Shown piece after piece: positions 1-9,159 of a stretch of 64,000 bases of DNA. The first letter of the stretch is position 1; each line of letters begins with the position of its first letter. The translations under genes were made by a program, and so were the position numbers. Source of the stretch: Paenibacillus bovis (GTDB lineage Bacteria; Bacillota; Bacilli; Paenibacillales; Paenibacillaceae); assembly GCF_001421015.2 (NCBI RefSeq), contig NZ_CP013023.1, positions 2,597,501-2,661,500 of the forward strand, written 5' to 3'. The notes beneath the pieces are model-generated. The model ran no database searches. It had not been told where the DNA came from and saw nothing but the letters and a program-made list of their open reading frames with translations.

Positions 1-1
1 C

Positions 2-1702
2 GGCAGTGTCGTCATTGCTGAGACGCTGGAACAGGCGAACCGTATAGCAGCCAAGCTCAGCTATCGTTACCGTGTAGTTACACTCGAAGGTGATGTAGTC
101 AATGCCGGCGGTTCCATGACAGGCGGAAGTCAGCACAAGAAAAACAACAATCTGCTGGGACGCAAGCGTCAGCTGGATCAGCTGGGTGAACAGATTATCG
201 AGAGCGAAGCACAGATCAAACGTCTGCAGCAGGAGATTCAGCAGATGCGTCAGCAACTGCAGGATACCGAGAGCCGACTGGATCAGCTGCGTTCTGCAGG
301 TGACCGCAAACGTACAGAAGAACAGCAGGCAGCCGGTGAGCTCAAGCAGCTGGAGCATGAGTTCCGTCATGTGAACGAGCAGTATGAACTGTATGGTCAG
401 GAGAAGACTACCTATAACGAAGAGCTTGCTGCTATTGCCAAATCGCGCAAGGAATCCGAGCAGAAATTGGCTGAACTACAGAAGCAGGAGCAGAAAATCC
501 AGGCGGATATTCAGGCGGCCGAGCAGGCACGCAAATCGAATGAGTCGGTGAAAGAAGAGCTTCAGGAGAAAGTCACCGATCTCAAAATTCGTGAAGGCAA
601 GTTCAGTCAGGAAATTTTCTCGCTGGAAGAGCAAATGTCACGTACCCAGGAAGAGTCCCAGGATTATGGACGTGAGCTGGAAAGCAACCGCGAACAGTTG
701 TTAGCAATTGATAAAGATCTGGAAAAAAACAGTCGTGAGCAGCAGCGTCAGCAGGAAGAACTGATTCGTCTGCGACGCAAGCGTACCGAGACGAGCGAAG
801 AACTGGAACTCAAACGTGCAGAACGAACACGACTGCAGCAAAAGCTAGATGAAGAAGAAAACAAAACCCGTGAGCAGCGTAATGAACTCAAGACTATAGA
901 AGATGAGCTGCGCAAAACAGAAATCCAGGTCAATCGTCTTGACGTGGAACTGGAGAATATTTTGTCCAAGCTGCAAACAGATTATGAACTCACCTATGAA
1001 ATGGCCAAGCAGCGCTACGAACTGCCGGAAGATGTGCAGAACACCGAGCAGGAAGTACGCGATTTGAAATCACGGATTACCGCGCTGGGTGATGTGAATC
1101 TGGGAGCGATCGAAGAATATCAACGCGTTAATGAACGCTATGAATTCCTGTCTGAACAGCAAAATGATCTGATAGAAGCCAAAACAGCTCTTTATCAGGT
1201 GATTAAGGAAATGGATGATGAAATGTCCAAGCGTTTCAAGCATACGTTTGAAGCGATTCGCGGACAATTCGGAACTGTATTTGCCAAGCTGTTTGGCGGA
1301 GGCCGTGCAGATCTGGTGCTGGCCGATCCGGAGCGTATGCTGGAGACGGGTATTGATATCGTCGCTCAGCCACCAGGCAAAAAGCTGCAAAATCTGCAGT
1401 TGCTCTCCGGCGGAGAACGTGCATTGACTGCTATGGCGCTGTTGTTTGCTATTTTGCAGGTTAAGCCGGTTCCATTCTGTGTACTCGATGAGGTGGAAGC
1501 GGCACTCGATGAAGCCAATGTGGTACGTTTTGCGCAGTATTTACGCGAATTTTCGGGGCAAACCCAGTTTATCGTTGTTACCCACCGCAAAGGTACCATG
1601 GAAGAAGCAGATGTATTATATGGTGTTACCATGGAAGAAGGCGGAGTGTCCAAGCTCGTCTCCGTTCGTCTTGATGATGTAGACGAGGCGGATATTGCCT
1701 GA
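2..1702 (+). CDS. smc: Chromosome segregation ATPase SMC, C-terminal part (5' end outside window)
   Basis: The frame is open from the first bases of the window, so this is the 3' part (about 567 residues) of a protein of usually about 1190. The first visible residues belong to the end of the hinge domain. A long Glu/Gln/Arg/Lys-rich coiled coil follows to about residue 360 of the fragment. The C-terminal ATPase lobe then carries the ABC signature LLSGGERALTAMALLFA and the Walker B stretch PFCVLDEVEAALDEANV, with a D-loop and a switch His in VVTHRKGTM. SMC dimers with ScpA/ScpB compact and segregate the chromosome. ftsY follows 182 bases downstream, the usual Bacillales order. Identification is firm; only the N-terminal half is missing because the window is cut. 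Confidence 0.97.
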   Translation, partial: GSVVIAETLEQANRIAAKLSYRYRVVTLEGDVVNAGGSMTGGSQHKKNNNLLGRKRQLDQLGEQIIESEAQIKRLQQEIQQMRQQLQDTESRLDQLRSAGDRKRTEEQQAAGELKQLEHEFRHVNEQYELYGQEKTTYNEELAAIAKSRKESEQKLAELQKQEQKIQADIQAAEQARKSNESVKEELQEKVTDLKIREGKFSQEIFSLEEQMSRTQEESQDYGRELESNREQLLAIDKDLEKNSREQQRQQEELIRLRRKRTETSEELELKRAERTRLQQKLDEEENKTREQRNELKTIEDELRKTEIQVNRLDVELENILSKLQTDYELTYEMAKQRYELPEDVQNTEQEVRDLKSRITALGDVNLGAIEEYQRVNERYEFLSEQQNDLIEAKTALYQVIKEMDDEMSKRFKHTFEAIRGQFGTVFAKLFGGGRADLVLADPERMLETGIDIVAQPPGKKLQNLQLLSGGERALTAMALLFAILQVKPVPFCVLDEVEAALDEANVVRFAQYLREFSGQTQFIVVTHRKGTMEEADVLYGVTMEEGGVSKLVSVRLDDVDEADIA

Positions 1703-1884
1703 CAACCGGCTTGCCAGTATTCAGCCTGCGATACAGGCATAGGTAAGGCAAAAGTAAAATCAAGCGATACAGGGACAGATATAATGAAAGTGGCAGCATT
1801 ACATGGAATCCAGTCTTTTCATCATATTCACTCCTATTTAATCAATCATAATTCGAACAAAGCATATACCAATGGAGGCATTCT

Positions 1885-2892
1885 ATGAGCTTTTTCAAAA
1901 AACTAAAAGAAAGCATTTCCCAAAAAACAGAAACCGTCACTAAGCAGTTCCGTGACGGTCTGGAAAAAACACGCAAAGGATTCGTCGAAAAAGTATCCGA
2001 TCTGGTTATTCGCCGCAAAAAAATCGATGAAGAGTTCTACGAAGAACTGGAAGAAATTCTGATCGGTGCAGATGTAGGTGTCAATACGGTTATGGCACTG
2101 ATCGATGATCTTCGCGTCGAAGTCAAGAAAAGAAAGATCGAAGATGCGGCGGATCTGCAGCCGGTATTGTCCGAGAAACTGACCGAGCTGCTGCGCGGTG
2201 ATGAGAATCCGGGACTTCAGATGAGTACTGATGGCATTACAGTTATCCTGTTTGTCGGCGTAAACGGTGTGGGTAAAACGACTACCATTGGTAAAATGGC
2301 ACACCGCTTCAAGCAGGAAGGCAAAAAAGTTATGCTTGCTGCCGGGGATACGTTCCGTGCCGGTGCTATTGAGCAGCTGGAGGTATGGGGTCAGCGCGCA
2401 GGCGTTGAAGTGATCAAGCAACAGTCCGGTTCGGATCCGGCAGCTGTTATGTATGATGCGGTTCGCGCAGCTAAACAGCGCGGAGTGGATGTATTGCTGT
2501 GTGATACAGCCGGACGTTTGCAGAACAAAACCAATCTGATGGAAGAGTTGAACAAAATTTTCCGTGTTATTCAGCGTGAAATTCCGGATGCTCCTCATGA
2601 AGTGTTGATGGTACTGGATGCAACTACAGGTCAGAATGCGCTGAGTCAGGCGAAATTGTTCGGTGAGAAGAGCGGAGTAACAGGTCTGGTACTGACCAAG
2701 CTGGATGGTACAGCCAAAGGCGGTATCGTTATTGCAATCCGTCAGGAGCTGAATCTGCCGGTTAAATTTATTGGTTTGGGCGAGAAAATTGACGATCTGC
2801 AGCCATTTGACAGCGAGCAGTTTGTTCATGCTCTGTTTGCCGGACTGATCCAGGCAGAAGAAGAAGCCGAACAGGCAGATGCTGCCGAGTAA
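1885..2892 (+). CDS. ftsY: Signal recognition particle receptor FtsY
   Basis: This is the SRP receptor GTPase, which docks the Ffh-ribosome complex at the membrane for co-translational insertion. The 335 residues have almost no acidic A domain and begin with a basic amphipathic helix that can bind lipid, followed by the N domain. The G domain shows G1 GVNGVGKTTTIGKMA, the insertion-box DTFRAGAIEQL, G3 DTAGRLQNK and G4 TKLDGTAKGG. The start ATG is preceded by GGAGG with good spacing. Length and organisation match Bacillus FtsY. It lies between smc and the ylxM/ffh pair, with an unrelated HlyIII-type gene inserted after it. Confidence 0.97.
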   Translation: MSFFKKLKESISQKTETVTKQFRDGLEKTRKGFVEKVSDLVIRRKKIDEEFYEELEEILIGADVGVNTVMALIDDLRVEVKKRKIEDAADLQPVLSEKLTELLRGDENPGLQMSTDGITVILFVGVNGVGKTTTIGKMAHRFKQEGKKVMLAAGDTFRAGAIEQLEVWGQRAGVEVIKQQSGSDPAAVMYDAVRAAKQRGVDVLLCDTAGRLQNKTNLMEELNKIFRVIQREIPDAPHEVLMVLDATTGQNALSQAKLFGEKSGVTGLVLTKLDGTAKGGIVIAIRQELNLPVKFIGLGEKIDDLQPFDSEQFVHALFAGLIQAEEEAEQADAAE

Positions 2893-3107
2893 TCACCCTG
2901 TATGGATGAAGATGAACTGCACGGGGATGTAGCCCGGGTGGAATGTCAGGGCAAATAGGTTTACAATGAATAGAGTATCTACAATTCGGATCAGCATCAC
3001 AACATTTCTGGGGGAAGCCGTTAAAGGACTGAACACCAGATGATACAGGACTTGTATAGAGACAGATAAAGAGGATTGGATACGGAAACGAAGAGAGGAA
3101 GTGAACT

Positions 3108-3755
3108 ATGGCGGATACGTACACTTATACGCGCAAGGAAGAAGTGGTCAATGCGGTCACTCATGGAATCGGTGCAGTTCTCAGCATCGCTGCGCTCGCC
3201 ATACTGATTACATTTGCCAGTCTGAAGGGAACGCCATGGCATATCGTGAGCTTCACGATCTATGGAATTACCATGCTGCTGCTGTATATCAGTTCAACAC
3301 TCGTGCACGGTTTCAAAGACGGAAAAGCCAAGGATTTATTCGAAATCTTCGACCATTCAGCCATTTATCTGTTTATAGCAGGAACCTATACACCATTTAT
3401 GCTGCTTGCTGTTAAAGGTACGCTCGGTTGGAGCATTTTCGGAGTTGTGTGGGCGATTGCATTGTTTGGATGTGCATTCAAAGCCTATTTTGTTAAGCGA
3501 TTCTTGTTTATGTCGACTATTTTTTATCTGTTGATGGGATGGCTTATTGTAATCGCATGGGGACCTCTTACGGCGTCACTTGCGCCAGGAGGCATGGCAC
3601 TGCTGATTGCTGGTGGCCTGATGTATACGCTGGGTACCGTGTTTTATGTATGGCGCGGATTTCCTTTTCATCATGCGGTATGGCATCTGTTTGTATTGGC
3701 TGGCAGCATTCTTCATTTCTTTGCCGTACTTTTTTACCTGTTGCCGCTTCGTTAA
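3108..3755 (+). CDS. HlyIII/YqfA (PAQR-like) family integral membrane protein
   Basis: The 215-residue protein has seven predicted membrane helices and little else. Family motifs visible are the N-terminal VNAVTHGIGAVLS, the SSTLVHGF segment, the FDHSAIYLFIAGTYTPF segment, and a C-terminal HHAVWHLFVLAGSILHFFAV helix. The conserved Ser, Asp and three His residues are those expected to bind a metal in the PAQR/HlyIII superfamily. Some members were named hemolysins, but the cellular role of the chromosomal bacterial versions is not settled. A GAGAGGAAGTG ribosome site precedes the ATG. It is a single gene between ftsY and ylxM and ends before a strong terminator; B. subtilis has no such gene at this point. 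Confidence 0.88.
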   Translation: MADTYTYTRKEEVVNAVTHGIGAVLSIAALAILITFASLKGTPWHIVSFTIYGITMLLLYISSTLVHGFKDGKAKDLFEIFDHSAIYLFIAGTYTPFMLLAVKGTLGWSIFGVVWAIALFGCAFKAYFVKRFLFMSTIFYLLMGWLIVIAWGPLTASLAPGGMALLIAGGLMYTLGTVFYVWRGFPFHHAVWHLFVLAGSILHFFAVLFYLLPLR

Positions 3756-3842
3756 AAAACAGTTTTAATAATGGTAACAAGCCGGTTTCCTAGGTATTTT
3801 CACCTTATCTTAGGAGCTTGTATCCCTTGATTTATATGACAC

Positions 3843-3873
3843 AAAATCCCGCTAAAACAAGCGGGATTTTTTT
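3843..3873 (+). terminator. Rho-independent terminator after the HlyIII-family gene
   Basis: A perfect stem (AAATCCCGCT pairing with AGCGGGATTT) with a six-base loop is followed by a run of seven T. It closes the smc-ftsY-hlyIII side and separates it from the ylxM-ffh promoter 25 bases downstream. Confidence 0.9.
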
Positions 3874-3898
3874 ATGAATAAATGTTAAGGTAAAATGC

Positions 3899-3927
3899 TT
3901 GACATCTTATTTTATTTTCGATATGAT
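3899..3927 (+). promoter_or_regulatory. SigA-type promoter for ylxM-ffh
   Basis: A perfect -35 TTGACA (3899-3904) and a -10 TATGAT (3922-3927) are separated by 17 bases. They lie just after a terminator and about 55 bases before the ylxM start, so a vegetative promoter for ylxM-ffh-rpsP is very likely. Confidence 0.85.
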
Positions 3928-3981
3928 ATAAAACGTTGATGTGCTGTAAAGTGTTTTTCCTTGACGGAGGGAGTGTCCCGG

Positions 3982-4344
3982 ATGAGTCAGGAGAATCGGC
4001 TCGAAAAAACGAACCGGATTAATTTACTTTTTGATTTTTATGAACTGCTGCTGACCGAAAAGCAGCAAATGTTCCTTAAATATTATTTCCATGATGACTA
4101 TTCCCTTGGCGAGATTGCAGCCGAGTTCAATATCAGCCGTCAGGCAGTATATGAGCACATTAAGCGTGCGGAACAGGTTCTGGAAATGTACGAACAAAAG
4201 CTTGGACTGATGGACAAGCATTATCAGCGGGCCAAAGAACTGGAGAAGCTCAAAGCAACGCTTCATCAGAGCGGACTGGATGAACATCATCAGGCAGAAG
4301 CGCTAGAGATTATGGATCATCTGGAAAGCATTGACCGACTGTAA
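3982..4344 (+). CDS. ylxM: YlxM family helix-turn-helix protein (SRP operon)
   Basis: This is a 120-residue sigma-70 region 4-like HTH protein encoded directly upstream of ffh in Firmicutes; in streptococci YlxM acts in the SRP pathway. The HTH is in [20 protein letters not shown], and a coiled C-terminal helix follows. The frame is open from a TTG at 3961, but ACGGAGGGAG sits 5-10 bases ahead of the ATG at 3982, so that ATG is taken as the start. The strong promoter at 3899-3927 drives it. Confidence 0.92.
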   Translation: MSQENRLEKTNRINLLFDFYELLLTEKQQMFLKYYFHDDYSLGEIAAEFNISRQAVYEHIKRAEQVLEMYEQKLGLMDKHYQRAKELEKLKATLHQSGLDEHHQAEALEIMDHLESIDRL

Positions 4345-4504
4345 TCCGATCGACAATGATACACTCGCAGGACCGGATTAGTACTACATAACCGGATGCG
4401 GTATACTATATAAATGTACAACTGCAACAAAATACGGCAGACGACACTGATTCTGCTGTCGATACAGCTTATCGAAGAATGAAATGAAAGCGAGGTGAGG
4501 ACAC

Positions 4505-5899
4505 ATGGCATTTGAAGGATTGACGACACGGCTGCAAAATGTATTCAGTAAACTTCGTGGTAAAGGTAAAGTATCCGATGAAGATGTAGCTGAAGCAATG
4601 CGTGAAGTACGACTGGCTCTTTTGGAAGCAGACGTTAACTTCAAAGTCGTTAAGGAATTCATTTCCAAAGTCAAAGAAAAAGCAGTCGGCAAAGAAGTCA
4701 TGGAAAGCTTCACGCCGGGCATGGTCATCATCGATATCGTAAACAGAGAATTGACTGAACTGATGGGCGGTACGCAGTCCAAGCTGGCCAAGGCAACCAA
4801 GCCACCAACCGTGATCATGATGGTTGGTCTGCAGGGCGCGGGTAAAACAACCACTTCCGGCAAGCTGGCACGAATGCTGCAAAAGCAGAACCATCGTCCA
4901 CTTCTGGTAGCAGGCGATATTTATCGCCCGGCTGCGATCAAGCAGCTGCAGGTACTCGGTGAACAGATCAAAGTTCCCGTCTTCTCGATGGGTGATCAGA
5001 CCAGTCCAGTAGAGATCGCACGTCAGGCTCTTCAGGAAGCGAAGACTAACAACAATGATTATGTGATTATTGATACCGCTGGTCGTCTTCATATCGATGA
5101 AGCGCTGATGGATGAACTTCGCCAGATTCATGAATTAACCAATCCCGACGAAGTACTGCTCGTTGTTGATGCAATGACAGGTCAGGATGCTGTAAATGTA
5201 GCTGAGAACTTTAACAATCAGTTGCAGCTGACTGGTGTAGTACTGACTAAGCTGGACGGCGATACCCGTGGTGGTGCCGCATTGTCTGTCAAAGCAGTAA
5301 CCGGCTGCCCAATCAAGTTCGCTACATTGGGTGAAAAGCTAGATGCACTGGAAGTGTTTCATCCGGAACGTATGGCATCCCGTATCCTCGGTATGGGTGA
5401 TATGCTCTCCCTGATCGAGAAAGCCCAGCTGAATATCGACGAGGACAAGGCCAAGGAAATGGAGCGCAAAATGCGCAACGCCGAGTTCACGTTCGAGGAT
5501 TTCCTGGAGCAGATGGATCAAGTCAAAAAGCTCGGTCCGCTGGATCAGATTATGGATATGCTGCCCGGTATGGGCAAAATGAAACAAACACAAAATCTGC
5601 AAGTCGATGACAAGCAGGTGGGCCGGATCGAAGCAATTGTTCATTCGATGACGGTGCAGGAGAAACAGCATCCGGAAGTGATTAATCACAGTCGACGCAA
5701 ACGGATTGCAGCAGGCAGCGGAACCTCCGTAGCCGAAGTAAACCGTCTGATCAAGCAATTTGATGAGATGCGTCGCATGATGAAGCAATTCTCGGATATG
5801 ATGGATCCGAAAAGCGCCAAAGGCGGCAAAAACAAAATGATGAAACAAATGCAGAAGCTGAGCAAAGGCGGCGGAGGCATGAAGTTCCCATTCCGTTAA
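4505..5899 (+). CDS. ffh: Signal recognition particle protein Ffh (SRP54)
   Basis: This 464-residue SRP GTPase binds signal sequences and 4.5S/6S RNA and hands ribosome-nascent chains to FtsY. The N domain is followed by G1 GLQGAGKTTTSGKLA, the DIYRPAAIKQL box, G3 DTAGRLHIDE and G4 TKLDGDTRGG. The Met-rich M domain starts near residue 300 and ends in a Gly/Lys/Met tail. The start ATG follows GCGAGGTGAGG. It is preceded by ylxM and followed by rpsP about 100 bases later, as in Bacillus. A short dyad (ATTTTAACAGC/GCTGTAAAAT, 5945-5968) lies between ffh and rpsP and may fold in the mRNA; no T-tract follows it. Confidence 0.98.
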   Translation: MAFEGLTTRLQNVFSKLRGKGKVSDEDVAEAMREVRLALLEADVNFKVVKEFISKVKEKAVGKEVMESFTPGMVIIDIVNRELTELMGGTQSKLAKATKPPTVIMMVGLQGAGKTTTSGKLARMLQKQNHRPLLVAGDIYRPAAIKQLQVLGEQIKVPVFSMGDQTSPVEIARQALQEAKTNNNDYVIIDTAGRLHIDEALMDELRQIHELTNPDEVLLVVDAMTGQDAVNVAENFNNQLQLTGVVLTKLDGDTRGGAALSVKAVTGCPIKFATLGEKLDALEVFHPERMASRILGMGDMLSLIEKAQLNIDEDKAKEMERKMRNAEFTFEDFLEQMDQVKKLGPLDQIMDMLPGMGKMKQTQNLQVDDKQVGRIEAIVHSMTVQEKQHPEVINHSRRKRIAAGSGTSVAEVNRLIKQFDEMRRMMKQFSDMMDPKSAKGGKNKMMKQMQKLSKGGGGMKFPFR

Positions 5900-6002
5900 G
5901 GAAATGGAACGGCAGCGCCGATTACAAAGCTCTGTGCACAATGGATTTTAACAGCTTAGCTGTAAAATAGAAGTGTGAATTATTTGAAGGAGGTGAATTC
6001 TC

Positions 6003-6275
6003 TTGGCAGTACGCATTCGTCTGAAACGTATCGGTGCTCACAAAGCGCCTTTCTACCGTATCGTTGTTTCCGATTCCCGTTCTCCTCGTGATGGACGTTT
6101 TATCGAAGAAATCGGTACTTACAACCCAGTTGCAGAACCATCTGTAACTAAAATTGATGAAGAAAAAGCTTTGAAATGGCTTCAAAACGGAGCGCAAGCT
6201 TCTGACACTGTTCGCAACTTGCTTAGCAAAGCGGGCGTGATGAAAAAATTTCACGAGCTTAAACACCAAAAATAA
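6003..6275 (+). CDS. rpsP: 30S ribosomal protein S16
   Basis: The 90-residue small-subunit protein begins [20 protein letters not shown], the hallmark of S16, and keeps the [19 protein letters not shown] motif. It starts at TTG, supported by a strong AAGGAGGTG eight bases upstream. Normal length. khpA follows after 48 bases. Confidence 0.98.
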   Translation: MAVRIRLKRIGAHKAPFYRIVVSDSRSPRDGRFIEEIGTYNPVAEPSVTKIDEEKALKWLQNGAQASDTVRNLLSKAGVMKKFHELKHQK

Positions 6276-6323
6276 TAGCTGACAGCGGCTGGGTTAACCA
6301 GCGGGGCACATGGAGGGTCAACG

Positions 6324-6554
6324 ATGGAACAATTAGTAATGGTTATTGCTAAGGCTCTGGTAGATCATCCGGAAGATGTGTCGGTAAACGTGGTGGAGAA
6401 GGATAACTTGATCGTATATGAACTTAGCGTCCATCCGGACGATGCCGGTAAAGTTATCGGCAAGCAGGGACGTATCGCCAAGGCCCTTCGCACCGTTGTT
6501 ACCTCTGCAGCAGTTAAGACACATAAACGGGTTACCGTTGATATAATGTCTTAA
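6324..6554 (+). CDS. khpA: KH-domain RNA-binding protein KhpA (YlqC)
   Basis: This is a 76-residue single KH domain protein with the signature VIGKQGRIAKALRTVV (GxxG loop GKQG). The family partners with KhpB/Jag and binds RNA; in pneumococcus it affects cell length and division. It is preceded by a GGAGG site and co-transcribed with rpsP. A terminator follows directly, and the ylqD gene found here in B. subtilis is absent. Confidence 0.95.
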   Translation: MEQLVMVIAKALVDHPEDVSVNVVEKDNLIVYELSVHPDDAGKVIGKQGRIAKALRTVVTSAAVKTHKRVTVDIMS

Positions 6555-6560
6555 AAATAT

Positions 6561-6598
6561 ACGAAAAAGGGTTAGGAGGAATCCTAGCCTTTTTTCGT
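6561..6598 (+). terminator. Rho-independent terminator after khpA
   Basis: A long hairpin has ACGAAAAAGG and GTTAGGA pairing with TCCTA and GCCTTTTTTCGT. Its 3' arm contains the T-run. It ends the ffh-rpsP-khpA unit. Confidence 0.85.
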
Positions 6599-6706
6599 AC
6601 ATTTTTTGCAACAATAAAGACATTAGAAGACAACAGGTTATAGTCCCATCTGCGTCAGGCAGGTTATAATAACAATCATATCTTGGAGAAAGCAAAGGAG
6701 AACGAA

Positions 6707-7228
6707 ATGTCAGAACAATGGTTAATGGTAGGCAAAATTGTTAATACTCACGGAATTCGTGGAGAACTCAAAATATATCCGAATACGGATTTTCCCGAAG
6801 TACGCTTTGCACCAGGCAACAAACTGCAAATGATCAATGAAGAAACAGGTGCCAGCCAGCAGGTTGAAGTGCAAACCTCCCGTCTGCAAAAAAATATGTA
6901 TGTAATCCGCTTCAAAGGATTCGGAAATATCAATGAAGTGGAACAATATAAAGGCTGGGTGCTGAAAGTATCCAAAAACGATACGGTCGATCTGGAAGAA
7001 GATGAATATTATTTCCATGAGATCATCGGATGTGAAGTGGTTACCGACGAGGGACAGTCGTTGGGTGTAATTACCGAGATCCTGACTCCCGGTGCGAACG
7101 ATGTATGGGTAGTAAAACCGGCAAAAGGCAAAGATATTTTAATTCCTTATATTCATGATGTGGTGCTGGACATCAATGTAGAGGACAAGAAGATCACTAT
7201 TCATGTGATGGAAGGCCTGCTGGAATGA
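6707..7228 (+). CDS. rimM: 16S rRNA processing/30S assembly protein RimM
   Basis: This 173-residue RimM binds ribosomal protein S19 and helps mature the 3' domain of 16S rRNA. The N-terminal beta-barrel contains [16 protein letters not shown], and the C-terminal PRC-barrel contains [12 protein letters not shown] and [14 protein letters not shown] at 6683 would add eight residues, but AAAGGAG six bases before the ATG at 6707 fixes the start there. The stop overlaps the trmD start (ATGA-type), so the two are translationally coupled. A TATAAT at 6665-6670 might be a -10 for rimM, but no good -35 is visible. Confidence 0.96.
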   Translation: MSEQWLMVGKIVNTHGIRGELKIYPNTDFPEVRFAPGNKLQMINEETGASQQVEVQTSRLQKNMYVIRFKGFGNINEVEQYKGWVLKVSKNDTVDLEEDEYYFHEIIGCEVVTDEGQSLGVITEILTPGANDVWVVKPAKGKDILIPYIHDVVLDINVEDKKITIHVMEGLLE

Positions 7229-8043
7229 TGAAGATTGATGTACTGACTTTATTTCCGGAAATGTTTGCTGGTGTGTTTGGTTCCAGCATTCTGGGTAAAG
7301 CGGCGGATAAAGGGATAGTAGAGCTGAATGCGGTCAACTTCCGTACTTATTCCACCAGCAAGCACGGTACGGTCGATGATACACCGTATGGTGGAGGCGG
7401 AGGGATGGTATTGAAGCCGGACCCGATTTTTGCTGCGGTAGAAGATTTGCTGGCGCAAAAGCAGCTGTCGTCTGACGTATCCGGGGAACAAGCATCTGTA
7501 TCTTCTCCGGTTGATAGCAGCGTGTCATCGGATGCGAAGCCGCGCATTATCCTGATGTGTCCACAGGGTGAGACATTTACACAGCAAAAGGCAGAAGAGC
7601 TGTCACGTGAACAGCATCTGATCTTTATTTGCGGACATTATGAAGGCTATGATGAGCGGATCCGTGAGCATCTTGTTACGGATGAGCTATCGATTGGTGA
7701 TTATGTGCTAACTGGCGGCGAAATCCCGGCTATGACGGTTGTAGACAGCGTTGTACGCTTGCTGCCTGGTGTACTGGGCAATGAGAGCAGCGCGGTAACC
7801 GATTCGTTCAGTACCGGTCTGCTCGAATATCCTCATTATACGCGCCCAGCCGAGTTCCGTGGTATGAAGGTGCCGGATGTATTACTGTCTGGGCATCATG
7901 CCAATGTAGAGAAATGGCGGCGCGAGCAGTCACTGCTGCGTACTCTGCAGCGTCGTCCCGATCTATTGGAGCAGGCAGAGCTGACAGCAGCGGAGCGCCG
8001 CTGGCTTGCCCTCCAGAATAATCAGTCCGAAACAGCGGAATAA
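7225..8043 (+). CDS. trmD: tRNA (guanine37-N1)-methyltransferase TrmD
   Basis: TrmD uses SAM to methylate G37 of tRNAs and so prevents +1 frameshifting. The SPOUT trefoil-knot motifs are clear: [13 protein letters not shown] at the N terminus, the [17 protein letters not shown] loop, [12 protein letters not shown], and [15 protein letters not shown]. The protein has 272 residues, about 25 more than usual, because of a Ser/Val-rich insertion (about residues 80-105) before the RIILMCPQG strand. It overlaps the rimM stop. ATG at 7228 is an equally possible start, one codon shorter. Confidence 0.97.
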   Translation: MMKIDVLTLFPEMFAGVFGSSILGKAADKGIVELNAVNFRTYSTSKHGTVDDTPYGGGGGMVLKPDPIFAAVEDLLAQKQLSSDVSGEQASVSSPVDSSVSSDAKPRIILMCPQGETFTQQKAEELSREQHLIFICGHYEGYDERIREHLVTDELSIGDYVLTGGEIPAMTVVDSVVRLLPGVLGNESSAVTDSFSTGLLEYPHYTRPAEFRGMKVPDVLLSGHHANVEKWRREQSLLRTLQRRPDLLEQAELTAAERRWLALQNNQSETAE

Positions 8044-8088
8044 CGGACTTTATGTAATTATATGATTGGTAGCAGGGCAGGTGTAATC

Positions 8089-8517
8089 ATGAACGAACTG
8101 CAAAAGATTGATTTTTCATGGAAAATTGAAAGCTGCAGTGATCCGCTTTTTTGTTACGATGAATATGGATTGAAAGTATCGTTTATGATCTTTATGGGAA
8201 AAGAAATCAGGCAGTCGGATATCAGTAAATGGCTTTCTTTATATAACGTAGAGGATGAACTGCAAATTCCTGATAAAGAATATAATCATTCGGGTTATCG
8301 CATAGCGAATTTCAGTTTTTCGGGTTTTCATTCTATGTATTGCACCGACAGGGAATCAGGGCTTGCTGCTTATATGGATGTCGCCAGTGATCCGCCCGCT
8401 GTCTACCGGGAAGTGAATAAAGAGAATAATACGCTGGGCTATGTCTTTGTAGGACATGACCTGTTTTTGTCGGTTAAAGCCCAGGCATACTGTATCGATA
8501 TCCATTTTTTACAATAA
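8089..8517 (+). CDS. Hypothetical protein, unrecognised
   Basis: This is a 142-residue soluble protein with no signal peptide or membrane helix. It is rich in aromatic residues and is predicted to be mostly beta strands (for example KVSFMIFMGK and GYVFVGHDLFLSVKAQAYC). I recognise no family. The frame is open from an ATG at 8062; the ATG at 8089 is chosen because a GGGCAGGTG-like site lies just before it, but either start is possible. It sits between trmD and rplS, where B. subtilis has no gene, and is more AT-rich than its neighbours. No own promoter was found. Confidence 0.6.
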   Translation: MNELQKIDFSWKIESCSDPLFCYDEYGLKVSFMIFMGKEIRQSDISKWLSLYNVEDELQIPDKEYNHSGYRIANFSFSGFHSMYCTDRESGLAAYMDVASDPPAVYREVNKENNTLGYVFVGHDLFLSVKAQAYCIDIHFLQ

Positions 8518-8614
8518 ATAAAATGCTTGTATAACATGTTTTTTTCTAGAGCAGTTCATACCGGAATTAACGCGGTAACCCTACTGGCAAGGTGATAAGA
8601 TAGGAGTCTGGAAA

Positions 8615-8992
8615 ATGTCGAATTCGAATGAAGTAACCGGTCATCCAACAGGATGGGTACAACAGCTGGGCAGTGATCTGCGCAGCCAGGGTTACGCGTC
8701 TGTATTGCACCAGGATTTTAACGATCAGGATGCAGATAAAATTATCGGTCAACTGCTGCCCGAGTTTAAATATTTATTGTATATTCATGCCGATGAACGC
8801 AGAAAGTATTTTATTGCCGATTATGCAGGCCGCAATACAGTGATCAAGCTGCTGGAGCGAATGGTAGATAACAAAAAAAGTGCCCGCCTGAATATACAAG
8901 AGTCTGATCGAGTCGGTTATAACCGCTATAGCGATGAGATTCAGCGGCTGAGTGAACTGAAAAAAATGCTGCTGCAGGAACGTTTTGGCTAA
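8615..8992 (+). CDS. Hypothetical protein, unrecognised
   Basis: This 125-residue soluble protein combines an N-terminal alpha/beta part with LLPEFKYLLYIHADERRKYFIADY and a charged C-terminal helical part (RLSELKKMLLQERFG). There is no known motif, signal peptide or membrane helix. A GATAGGAG-like ribosome site lies upstream of the ATG. It is the second unrecognised gene between trmD and rplS, and codon use resembles its neighbours, so it is likely a real lineage-specific gene. A promoter for rplS lies right after its stop. Confidence 0.65.
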   Translation: MSNSNEVTGHPTGWVQQLGSDLRSQGYASVLHQDFNDQDADKIIGQLLPEFKYLLYIHADERRKYFIADYAGRNTVIKLLERMVDNKKSARLNIQESDRVGYNRYSDEIQRLSELKKMLLQERFG

Positions 8993-9027
8993 GTATAAAA
9001 TAAAGCTGATGATCCTTCAAAAAAGTA

Positions 9028-9057
9028 TTGTCAGCAGCTATCAATGTATGGTATGAT
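9028..9057 (+). promoter_or_regulatory. SigA-type promoter for rplS
   Basis: A -35 TTGTCA (9028-9033) and a -10 TATGAT (9052-9057) are separated by 18 bases, with TGG directly before the -10 making an extended -10. The position gives a leader of about 95 bases for rplS. Confidence 0.75.
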
Positions 9058-9074
9058 TCGAATGTTGTGTGAAT

Positions 9075-9150
9075 CTGGTGGTCCTCTGCAGACAATGATG
9101 AGAAGACAAAAGGTCTTCCTGAGTCGCAAGAACATCTGTGTGGAAGGAGG
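9075..9150 (+). promoter_or_regulatory. Possible L19 autoregulatory leader of rplS mRNA
   Basis: Between the candidate promoter and rplS lies a leader with a perfect hairpin GAAGAC/GTCTTC (9102-9107 with 9113-9118). Weaker outer pairing is possible between the CTGCAGAC and ATCTGTGTGG segments. A ribosomal L19 leader RNA family is known upstream of rplS in low-GC Gram-positives. The position fits, but I could not match the consensus by eye. Confidence 0.35.
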
Positions 9151-9159
9151 GAGTCATAG

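Noticed and set aside
1903..2829. Reverse open frame (308 codons) inside ftsY
   Set aside because: Antisense to ftsY with no start signals or protein-like pattern.
5945..5968. Dyad between ffh and rpsP as terminator
   Set aside because: Short stem without a T-run, and rpsP has no separate promoter that I can see.
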